Part shown: one piece after another, positions 1-5,424 of the stretch
Layout: each line of letters starts with the position of its first letter
How positions within the stretch are numbered: position 1 is the first letter of the stretch
Assembly: GCA_019313765.1 (NCBI GenBank)
Contig: JAFDAP010000179.1
Coordinates: 1-5,424, forward strand
DNA: 5,424 nucleotides
Direction of reading: 5' to 3'
DNA from: Deltaproteobacteria bacterium
GTDB taxonomy: Bacteria; Desulfobacterota; DSM-4660; Desulfatiglandales; Desulfatiglandaceae
Notes under the pieces: generated by a model
What the model was told of the DNA's origin: nothing
The model's database searches: none
Seen by the model: only the letters and a program-made list of their open reading frames with translations
Position numbers and translations under genes: made by a program

Positions 1-986
1 CCACAGCACCGTTCGTCTTTTAATACGGAAGGATAGATATCAAAGAAGTTGAGGAGCCGAAGGCTGTCCACGATAATATTGCTGGTTTGAACGCCTAAAT
101 GGTTCTTGAAAAAGAGATCATAATATGGGGCGCAACCGGCAAAAAACAGGGTCTTGCTATCGGGGTCTAATTGAATGTCTTCAGGTAGCCATTCCCAGTG
201 TTTTACCTTGAGTTTCTTTGATGTCATGGTCCTCATAAGGGACTGAAAAAAGCCGCCGTGCGAGTCATGACCGTTCAAATCGGATATTTTTAAAAGATGA
301 CGAATATCCCTGACAAATTCATGGAATTTGACCGCAGAAGGACACCGGTCATAACACAACCCGCAAGTAAGACAGGACCAGACATCTTTTTGTACGGAAG
401 GGGAGTCTATGTCACCGGCTATAATGGCATTGGCCATGGCCCTTGGAGAGAAGGGTTTGCCCGACAGGGTCAGGGGGCATGCAGATGAGCATTTCCCGCA
501 ATCCTGGCATGCATAGACATCGTGGGCAGTCACGATCTGGTTAATGAGTTCATGCCTCTCTACAAGGGGTTTTTCTTTTGTCGCGGGTATTATGGGACTT
601 TTGCCTGTGACCTTTATTTCATTGACAAAGTCTGTGAGAAAACGGAGCAGGGCTTCTGAATCTTCAGGCATGAAGTTGGCTAAGCGCAGGCGGTCTTTTC
701 CAAGGCCTAATCGCTCAAGGATGTCTCGCATATCTCCAACATTTTTCTGTGCATTTTCGGTCCCCGTGCCGTAACGGCACGCCCCTGATTCACATCCCAG
801 AAGGGCCACGCCGTCCGCTCCAATTTCAAATGGTTTAAAGAGAAGGGCCTTGCTGATTCTTCCCGAGCAGGGAATGCGCACCATCATGATTTCTGCGGGG
901 ATTTGGGCCGCGTCGTCCTGCAGGGTCTGGTAGGCCGCATGCGGTCCCCAACTGCAGAGGAAGAGTATGATTTTAAAATCTGTCAT
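1..986 (-). CDS. MvhD-HdrC-HdrB/D-like fused iron-sulfur protein (partial, C-terminus beyond left edge)
   Basis: The first 328 codons are present and open to the window edge. Residues 1 to about 130 resemble MvhD, the hydrogenase/Hdr iron-sulfur linker subunit, with candidate cluster cysteines C11, C40 (PCSGRI), C65 and C70 (GCESGACRYGTG). Residues 160-170 (CQDCGKCSSACP) and 205-215 (CLTCGLCYDRCP) are two CxxCxxCxxxCP [4Fe-4S] motifs of HdrC type. From about residue 279 a CCG-type domain (HdrB/HdrD, GlpC, LutA kind) begins with LFFAGC (C285), and the window ends inside ERCCG (C327, C328). MvhD passes electrons to HdrA, and HdrC/HdrB carry them to the substrate site. Fusing all three suggests a one-polypeptide electron wire from the flavoprotein upstream to a terminal acceptor. 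No signal peptide or membrane segment is visible, so it is probably cytoplasmic. The ATG overlaps the upstream stop (ATGA) and has a strong AGGAGGT 9 nt away. The acceptor cannot be told from this part. Confidence 0.9.
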   Translation of the reverse strand, partial: MTDFKIILFLCSWGPHAAYQTLQDDAAQIPAEIMMVRIPCSGRISKALLFKPFEIGADGVALLGCESGACRYGTGTENAQKNVGDMRDILERLGLGKDRLRLANFMPEDSEALLRFLTDFVNEIKVTGKSPIIPATKEKPLVERHELINQIVTAHDVYACQDCGKCSSACPLTLSGKPFSPRAMANAIIAGDIDSPSVQKDVWSCLTCGLCYDRCPSAVKFHEFVRDIRHLLKISDLNGHDSHGGFFQSLMRTMTSKKLKVKHWEWLPEDIQLDPDSKTLFFAGCAPYYDLFFKNHLGVQTSNIIVDSLRLLNFFDIYPSVLKDERCC

Positions 987-3900
987 TGCACCAGCACCTC
1001 CTCAAGCATTTGCTCGAGGTACCTTTGATCGCGATACGGGCTGTCTGCAGCATTTGACGGACAGACGGAAATACAGTTGCCACAGCCCTTGCACAATGCC
1101 TCGTCCACCACGGCACACCATCCACCCACGGCGTTTTTGTGGAACGTAATAGCCTGGTAAGGGCAGACCTGCATACAGCGACCGCAGCCGCGGCACATTT
1201 CTTCATCCACTACCACGCTGAATCCCCTGCTCTGCCTGGGACCCCTGGGCATAATGGCCGCAGCAAGCACAGCGGCCGCAGAACCCTTTTTTCGTTCGGA
1301 GATGTGGATCCCCGGCGGATTGGCCAAAAAAAGCCCGGCAATGGAGGTGGCTCCCGGATAAAGAAAGGGTATGCCCGGAATGCCGCGTTTCTGCATGGAA
1401 GAGGCCACCCTCCTTCCGGGAAGGCCTTCCTGGTGAATATACGGGATCAATTGCCTGTATCTTTCTCCTATGATAACCGACCCGACCTGGAGGGCCTGCG
1501 AAAACCCGTTTGATTCGGTATAGATCTGAAAATCGCCCAATGTGCCGCTTATGCCTTTCACGACGGAGTCCTCAAAGCAATGGATATTGGGGTGGGCGAG
1601 CTTTTCCGGCAGCGGTTTACCGGACGTCCGGAACATAAAGACCTCAAGCCCGGCCTCGGCAAGGGTCAGGGCGCTGTTTACGGAGGCCTCGGATTCGCCG
1701 ATGACCGCTGTGGCAAAATTATAGGTCCTTACCGGCGAGGGAAGGGGCCTTAATTTTTTGGCCCTGAATATGGAACGTTCTATCAATCCGGTGAAACGGC
1801 TCATGGCCGTGGATTCATCATGGTTCAGAAACCTGAGGACCTCGCCCCTCAGGTTGCAGGTTTCCACCATGGAACGGCTGACCCCGGTTCCCCTGAACAG
1901 AGCGTCTTTCAGGCGGCTCCGCTGGTCCGTGCATGCGCTGCATACAAAGTCAAGGGGACAGCACACACAGGAGGCAAGGACCACCCTGGTAATGCCTTTA
2001 TCTCGAATGGCCCTCAGTATACTTGCCGAACCTTCCGGTGTGCAGGCAGAGGGCATCACTTCGGCATGAACAATGTCCTCTCGATCGGTCAGGCTTTCAA
2101 CGTAACGGTCCATTCGGTCAAGCCAGCCTAATGAATCATTACACCGGCACACAAAGACGCCGACACGGATGTCGAGAGAAAGTTCCGGATCAGGCGGCAC
2201 AAAAGAAACCCCATGGCCTTTTGGGCGCTGGGATGTCTCACCTAACAGGACCATAGCCTTGGCGGCCGCAGCAAACCCGCGGCCGATCATGGCACTAATA
2301 TCCGTTTTTGCGGCCTTTGGACCGTAGGCCCTGATTACATCTTCTCCCTTGATGCCGGCCCCTGCTTCAGGATCTGCAATAACGACAACGCCCGCGTGTT
2401 CTATGGTTTCCTCGGCTTGCTCATCATGGCGGATCGCGCCTATTGCACTGCATGCCTCCGCACACAGGAGGCATTCGGAGCAGACCCCGCACTGAAGACA
2501 GCGTTCGGCCTCGGAAATGACCTGAACCTCGCTCAGGCCCAGGGCCACCTCGGAAAAATTGACACTCCTGACGGCGGGCTGCCTTTCGGGCATTGTAGGC
2601 CGGGCAAGTGAAGGAATGTCCACCGGAATTTCCGGGTAGTCTTTGTCCTCCGGCCTTGATGTGTCCGGAGTTATTAGCGGTTCGCCACTCAAGGCGGAAT
2701 GAACCGAACGGGCTGCCGCCCTGCCTGCGGCCATGGTGTTTACAACGGATGATGGACCTGTGACCGCGTCTCCTGCCGCATAAACCCCGGGTATGCTTGT
2801 ACACGAGGATTCGTCAATATCAACAAGGCCGTTTGCGGTCAGGTTGAGACCGGGAGTAGTGGATTTAAAGGAACCAGTCTGGCCTATAGCCACGATAGCC
2901 CGGTCAAACTCGAGTTCAAAGGGTTCACTCCCCGGCACGATGACCGGCCAGGGTATCCCCTGGGCATCCGGTTCCCCCGGTTCTGTGGGTTTGCATTTCA
3001 GACCATCCAGCTTTCCTTTTTGACCTGAAAAGGCGATTACCTGTGTTCGATCCTTTAGTAAAATCCCTTCTTCCCGCGCTTCCCGGATCTCTTCCTTATC
3101 CGCGGGAATGAGATCGTCAGGGAACCAGGAAAGGATGGTGACATCAGCGCCCAGACGTTTGAGCGCGCGGGCCAGATCAAATGCGGCGTTTCCGTCCCCG
3201 ATAACAGCGACCTTTTCCGTCAGTTTTGTGATTTCACCCCGGTAAAGACGGTTCAGAAATGACAGACATCCTTCCACCCCGTCCAGATCTTCCCCCTGCG
3301 CACCCAGCATGCGATCGGACCAGGTGCCGATTGTCAGGATGACGGAGTCATAGTCTTCTTTGAGCTTGTTCAGGCCGCCAGGCAGGTCAACCGGATGAGA
3401 GGTAATGAATTGAACTCCCAGTTGTTGGATATAGTTTATTTCATAGTCGAGAATATCCCTTGACAGGCGATGGGGTCCTATGCCGTATCGAAGCAGTCCG
3501 CCGGCCATGGCCTCTTTCTCAAGGACTGTTACCTCATAGCCGAGACGGGCCAGGTCTGCGGCCGCAGCAAGGCCGGACGGGCCTGAACCGATGATTGCAA
3601 TTTTTTCTGCTCTTGCGGGAGCCTTGGGGACCTCAAAGTCATGGTCTTGAGAGACCTCATAGTCGGCTAAGAATCGTTTGATATCCCTGATGGCAATAGG
3701 TTCGTCCAATTCACCTCTTCGGCATGCTTCTTCGCATTGATGAGTGCATATCCGTCCGCATATGCCCGGCAGGATATTGTCCCGGCGGACTACTTCCAAT
3801 GCCTCCTTGAATCTGCCGACCTTTGCCAAGGCAATGTAGGCCTGGGCATTAACGCCTAAGGGACAAGCGTCCTGACATAGCGGTTGCCGTCTTTTATCAA

Positions 3901-4336
3901 TAACAGGCCTGCCGGGCAGGCTCCGCCGGCCATGAAATTGTATTGGTTTCTCTCCGCTCAAGGTAATCACTGGACAAATCTCGGCACAGCGGCCGCACAG
4001 GGTGCACAGGTCCGGGTCGACAAACGTCTGCAAGCTCCTTATCCCGGCACGGAAACCCTGGGGCGTATGTTTGAGTGAGGTGATCCGGGCAGGCAGGACA
4101 CAACGAATGCTAGGGTTTCTCATGATTCTTATCAACCCGGAGCGATGCGCATAATTGAGTGAAAGACCCGAGGCAAGGCGCCATTCTTCCCGTGAGAGTT
4201 TCTGATTCAGGTCAGGGTCAGAATCTACAAGGGTCACGGGAATTCCCAGTTCACCTAATTTATTGGTGGCCGCAATACCTGCCGGTGTTGCCCCGATGAC
4301 AATCACCCTATGTAAACGGTCTTTTTGACGTTTCAT
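983..4336 (-). CDS. HdrA-GltD/NfnB-type multidomain FAD and iron-sulfur oxidoreductase, 1117 aa
   Basis: Probable cytoplasmic electron-transfer hub. Residues 1-125 are a HdrA-like Rossmann half (VIVIGATPAG, 11-20) followed by CTLCGRCAEICP (111-122). Residues 150-550 are a GltD/NfnB module: iron-sulfur cysteines C154, C158, C193, C197, C201 and C205; FAD motif GSGPSG (250-255); GGLLRYGIG (279-287); NAD(P) motif GDGNAA (380-385); and a final FAD motif GVYAAGDAVTG (517-527). Residues 613-629 hold six cysteines (C613, C616, C619, C622, C625, C629). Residues 723-835 resemble the HdrA N-terminal domain (VFVCRC at 727; cysteines 765, 790, 792, 793). Residues 870-1030 are a second, degenerate HdrA Rossmann region. 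Residues 1048-1058 and 1082-1092 are two CxxCxxCxxxCP ferredoxin motifs. NfnB-type modules exchange NAD(P)H and ferredoxin electrons, and HdrA-type ones do so with heterodisulfide-type acceptors. It sits 2 bp after korC and overlaps the MvhD-HdrC gene by 4 bp, so the three are probably co-expressed. The exact reaction is inferred. Confidence 0.93.
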   Translation of the reverse strand: MKRQKDRLHRVIVIGATPAGIAATNKLGELGIPVTLVDSDPDLNQKLSREEWRLASGLSLNYAHRSGLIRIMRNPSIRCVLPARITSLKHTPQGFRAGIRSLQTFVDPDLCTLCGRCAEICPVITLSGEKPIQFHGRRSLPGRPVIDKRRQPLCQDACPLGVNAQAYIALAKVGRFKEALEVVRRDNILPGICGRICTHQCEEACRRGELDEPIAIRDIKRFLADYEVSQDHDFEVPKAPARAEKIAIIGSGPSGLAAAADLARLGYEVTVLEKEAMAGGLLRYGIGPHRLSRDILDYEINYIQQLGVQFITSHPVDLPGGLNKLKEDYDSVILTIGTWSDRMLGAQGEDLDGVEGCLSFLNRLYRGEITKLTEKVAVIGDGNAAFDLARALKRLGADVTILSWFPDDLIPADKEEIREAREEGILLKDRTQVIAFSGQKGKLDGLKCKPTEPGEPDAQGIPWPVIVPGSEPFELEFDRAIVAIGQTGSFKSTTPGLNLTANGLVDIDESSCTSIPGVYAAGDAVTGPSSVVNTMAAGRAAARSVHSALSGEPLITPDTSRPEDKDYPEIPVDIPSLARPTMPERQPAVRSVNFSEVALGLSEVQVISEAERCLQCGVCSECLLCAEACSAIGAIRHDEQAEETIEHAGVVVIADPEAGAGIKGEDVIRAYGPKAAKTDISAMIGRGFAAAAKAMVLLGETSQRPKGHGVSFVPPDPELSLDIRVGVFVCRCNDSLGWLDRMDRYVESLTDREDIVHAEVMPSACTPEGSASILRAIRDKGITRVVLASCVCCPLDFVCSACTDQRSRLKDALFRGTGVSRSMVETCNLRGEVLRFLNHDESTAMSRFTGLIERSIFRAKKLRPLPSPVRTYNFATAVIGESEASVNSALTLAEAGLEVFMFRTSGKPLPEKLAHPNIHCFEDSVVKGISGTLGDFQIYTESNGFSQALQVGSVIIGERYRQLIPYIHQEGLPGRRVASSMQKRGIPGIPFLYPGATSIAGLFLANPPGIHISERKKGSAAAVLAAAIMPRGPRQSRGFSVVVDEEMCRGCGRCMQVCPYQAITFHKNAVGGWCAVVDEALCKGCGNCISVCPSNAADSPYRDQRYLEQMLEEVLVQ
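996..1002 (-). promoter_or_regulatory. Shine-Dalgarno for the MvhD-HdrC fusion gene
   Basis: On the minus strand this reads AGGAGGT, a near-perfect anti-16S match, with 9 nt before the ATG at 986. It lies inside the last codons of the upstream flavoprotein gene, whose TGA overlaps the ATG. Together these fix the start and point to translational coupling. Confidence 0.8.
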
Positions 4337-4338
4337 AA

Positions 4339-4935
4339 TCAGGCACCTTTTTTTCCGGCGGCCTTCTTTTCCCGTCCTTTGAGCACGGCCAGGCCATAGT
4401 CGGCGCCCTTGTTAAAGGCATTTGTGTTCATCTCCTCAGTGCCCTTTGGTACCGACTCGACCATGGCATTTCGCGCGGCATCCATGGAAACAATTTTCGT
4501 AATTGCAGTCAAAAAACCCAGCATAATAATGTTGGCCATCATGGTCCTTCCCAACTCTTCAGCCATCTTGGTGGAAGGAATGGAAAAGAAATCCCTTTCA
4601 ATTCCAGAGGGTTTTACAAGGTCCTGATCAATCAGCAGTATACCGTCATCCTTGAGCTGGCCGATGAATTTGTCAAAACCGGCCTGGGACATGCATGCCA
4701 GTATGTCGGGATGCCTGATGTAAGGGTAATAGATAGACCCGTCGGAAATGATAACCTGCGCGCTGCAAGCTCCCCCACGGGCCTCGGGGCCATAGGACTG
4801 GATAAACGTACTCTCTCTGTGGTCGCCTATGACCGCGGCCTTGCCAAGGATTCGACCGGCCAACACAATGCCCTGACCCCCGAATCCCGTGATCGTAATT
4901 TCCTGCTTTTCGATTTTTTCTTTTTCTTCAGTCAT
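4339..4935 (-). CDS. korC: 2-oxoacid:ferredoxin oxidoreductase, gamma subunit (KorC-like)
   Basis: Complete 198-residue protein of the pyruvate/ketoisovalerate/2-oxoglutarate oxidoreductase gamma family, whose separate gamma subunits are usually about 180-200 residues. The N-terminal GFGGQG (17-22) is the family glycine signature. YGPEARGG (48-55) and MMANIIMLG (about 132-140) are further family hallmarks. The enzyme oxidises a 2-oxoacid with CoA to acyl-CoA and CO2 and reduces ferredoxin. The gamma subunit helps bind CoA but needs alpha and beta partners. A beta-like C-terminus lies upstream at the right edge. The ends are unusually charged (EEKEKIEK start, KGREKKAAGKKGA tail). An in-frame TAG two codons upstream rules out a longer form. 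The start lacks a well-spaced ribosome site: AAGGAA at 4950-4955 is 14 nt away. The substrate (2-oxoglutarate or another 2-oxoacid) cannot be read from gamma alone, so the symbol is by family. Confidence 0.9.
   Translation of the reverse strand: MTEEKEKIEKQEITITGFGGQGIVLAGRILGKAAVIGDHRESTFIQSYGPEARGGACSAQVIISDGSIYYPYIRHPDILACMSQAGFDKFIGQLKDDGILLIDQDLVKPSGIERDFFSIPSTKMAEELGRTMMANIIMLGFLTAITKIVSMDAARNAMVESVPKGTEEMNTNAFNKGADYGLAVLKGREKKAAGKKGA
4344..4348 (-). promoter_or_regulatory. Shine-Dalgarno for the flavoprotein gene
   Basis: The minus strand reads AGGTG (within AAAGGTG), 7 nt before the ATG at 4336. It lies inside the last codons of korC, whose TGA ends 2 nt before this ATG. The position supports the chosen start and translation coupled to korC. 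Confidence 0.65.
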
Positions 4936-4985
4936 ATTCTAAGTCAGGGTTCCTTTTTCAGACCCGCAACGAGCAACCCGTATTT

Positions 4986-5015
4986 ATTCTAACATAGCAA
5001 ACCTGATTTTCTTAA
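4986..5015 (-). promoter_or_regulatory. weak sigma70-type promoter candidate for korC operon
   Basis: The minus strand reads TTAAGA (-35-like, 5010-5015), an 18-nt spacer, then TAGAAT (-10-like, 4986-4991). A start near 4979 would leave a leader of about 44 nt before korC. The -35 box touches the edge of the 32-bp repeat. The sequence is AT-rich, so chance matches are likely. It matters because korC is separated from the upstream gene by about 360 bp and may need its own promoter. Confidence 0.25.
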
Positions 5016-5198
5016 AATTCCAAATCTCAAGCACCAAATTACAAATAAATTCCAAATTCCAAGCACCAAATTACAAATACCATTCCAAAGGCAGGCAAGA
5101 ATCTCAAACTACAATATTCAATGATCAAAACCGTTTGTTATTTCGAAATTTGGTAATTGTGATTTGTTTGCTATTTGTGATTTGTTATTTGGAATTTT
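5014..5198. repeat. large imperfect inverted repeat around the tandem units
   Basis: AAAATTCCAAAT at 5014-5025 is the exact reverse complement of 5187-5198 (12 of 12). The arms continue inward imperfectly: the left arm 5014-5081 and the right arm 5131-5198 match at about 60 percent in an ungapped hand comparison. The right arm has its own direct repeat, TTGTGATTTGTT at 5157-5168 and 5175-5186, an 18-nt period. The roughly 50-nt centre is unrelated. The layout resembles a palindromic miniature element or dispersed intergenic repeat. Low complexity explains part of the inner match. Confidence 0.6.
5016..5079. repeat. tandem direct repeat, two 32-bp units
   Basis: Units 5016-5047 and 5048-5079 abut exactly and match at 30 of 32 positions. 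The only difference is CT versus TC at unit positions 11-12. Each unit begins AATTCCAAAT and ends AAATTACAAATA. This wording (AATTCCAAAT, CACCAAATTACAAATA) resembles short AT-rich intergenic repeats that I recall from Desulfobacterota and other anaerobe genomes. That link is from memory and unchecked. Confidence 0.85.
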
Positions 5199-5273
5199 CA
5201 GTAACCCATCACTGGTACTCCATAAGCTATTGAGCTTCCAACAAACTAAGTCTCCTCTGGGGATAAACCAACG

Positions 5274-5298
5274 CCGGGTTCATTAGTCCCGGATTTTT
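5274..5298. terminator. small GC hairpin beside the upstream stop, weak terminator candidate
   Basis: CCGGG (5274-5278) and CCCGG (5288-5292) form a 5-bp stem with a 9-nt loop. It lies 4 nt past the stop of the korB-like fragment. On the minus strand, where the gene runs, no T-tract follows. On the plus strand it is followed by ATTTTT, but no plus-strand gene is seen. It could be a weak terminator or mRNA end structure. Confidence 0.25.
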
Positions 5299-5424
5299 AC
5301 CCTTCACCCGCCTCCAACAGGTCCTTTGGACGGCAGGTGTTGTCGTACCTGTCCGAACATGTGGGCAAGTCCGTATCAACAAATTTTCCTAATATGATTC
5401 CCCTGTCAAAATCTATACCCAGTT
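5297..5424 (-). CDS. korB: C-terminal end of a probable 2-oxoacid:ferredoxin oxidoreductase beta subunit (partial)
   Basis: Forty-one codons run in from the right edge and stop at TAA (5297-5299). The piece GIILGKFVDTDLP (residues 9-20 of the fragment, plus the preceding G) resembles the tail of KorB-type beta subunits, which typically end with a GKFVD-like strand followed by a proline and a short helix. Beta subunits bind thiamine pyrophosphate and carry the catalytic site, but those parts lie outside the window. The position just upstream of korC fits the usual kor gene order. An open frame of 41 codons alone is weak evidence, so the call depends on this motif and the context. The other two minus-strand frames hit stops within a few codons of the edge. 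The gap of about 360 bp to korC is unusual for an alpha-beta-gamma operon. Confidence 0.5.
   Translation of the reverse strand, partial: LGIDFDRGIILGKFVDTDLPTCSDRYDNTCRPKDLLEAGEG

Larger units (their letters stand above)
4936..5296. other. gene-free interval between the korB-like end and korC
   Basis: I see no coding frame here on either strand with recognisable protein content. The stretch holds the korC leader (4936-4985), a weak promoter candidate, a tandem AT-rich repeat with an inverted counterpart (5014-5198), a 5-bp stem with a 4-nt loop (AAGCT/AGCTT, 5224-5237), and a GC hairpin next to the upstream stop (5274-5292). Base composition is far more AT-rich than the flanking genes between about 4980 and 5200. 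Confidence 0.7.

Noticed and set aside
297..774. Plus-strand open frames opposite the MvhD-HdrC gene
   Set aside because: They lie antisense to a frame with clear cysteine motifs and show no recognisable protein features. They are shadows.
1139..2256. Overlapping plus-strand open frames of 60-124 codons opposite the flavoprotein
   Set aside because: All lie within the well-supported 1117-residue minus-strand frame, overlap each other, and have no domain motifs or good ribosome sites.
2424..2804. 126-codon minus-strand frame inside the flavoprotein gene
   Set aside because: It is an alternate frame of the same strand covering the six-cysteine region. The real frame carries the motifs, and the shadow's composition (arginine- and glycine-rich) is typical of GC-rich frameshifted reading.
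1272..3996. Four GCGGCCGC palindromes (1272, 2262, 3558, 3989)
   Set aside because: More than expected by chance, but they fall in alanine-, arginine- and cysteine-coding stretches in more than one frame, with no regular spacing. They fit codon bias rather than a signal.
4711..4992. 93-codon plus-strand frame across the korC start
   Set aside because: It is antisense to KorC, and its run of phenylalanines is just the complement of the lysine/glutamate-rich N-terminus.
5014..5198. CRISPR array or integration site
   Set aside because: The two 32-bp units are directly adjacent with no spacers, and no cas gene, integrase or tRNA is present.
5331..5356. Stem-loop CGGCAGGT / ACCTGTCCG in the korB-like end
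   Set aside because: An eight-pair stem with one bulge, but it lies inside the probable coding region and lacks a T-tract, so a terminator or regulatory role is not supported.

Overview
The window reads as one minus-strand operon of anaerobic electron-transfer genes, cut off at both ends. The likely host is a strict anaerobe, probably a Desulfobacterota-type sulfate reducer or syntroph. This rests on the gene content (2-oxoacid:ferredoxin oxidoreductase subunits, HdrA-, GltD/NfnB-, MvhD- and HdrC/HdrB-like modules), intermediate GC, and AT-rich intergenic repeats of a kind I associate with that group. The assignment is inferred from recall, not from a search.

Reading in the direction of transcription (right to left): the right edge (5297-5424) carries the last 41 codons of a gene whose C-terminus resembles a 2-oxoacid:ferredoxin oxidoreductase beta subunit (KorB). 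A gene-free stretch of about 360 bp follows (4936-5296). It holds a tandem 32-bp repeat facing a related inverted arm, a small GC hairpin and a weak promoter candidate. Next are the gamma subunit (KorC, 4339-4935), a 1117-residue iron-sulfur flavoprotein (983-4336), and a third gene that runs off the left edge (1-986). The gap between korC and the flavoprotein gene is 2 bp. The flavoprotein gene and the third gene overlap by 4 bp (ATGA).

The 1117-residue protein is the centrepiece. A GltD/NfnB-like NAD(P)H:flavin module with intact dinucleotide motifs lies between two HdrA-like halves whose own flavin-binding motifs are degenerate, and it ends in a double [4Fe-4S] ferredoxin domain. The third protein begins with an MvhD-like domain, continues with an HdrC-like pair of [4Fe-4S] motifs, and enters an HdrB/HdrD-type CCG domain at the window edge.

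Taken together, the genes suggest a soluble complex in which electrons from ferredoxin, reduced by 2-oxoacid oxidation, are exchanged with NAD(P)H and a third, Hdr-type acceptor (disulfide, quinone-linked or other). This would be a bifurcating or confurcating machine. The module identities are well supported by motifs. The physiological reaction and any complex with KorABC are inference.
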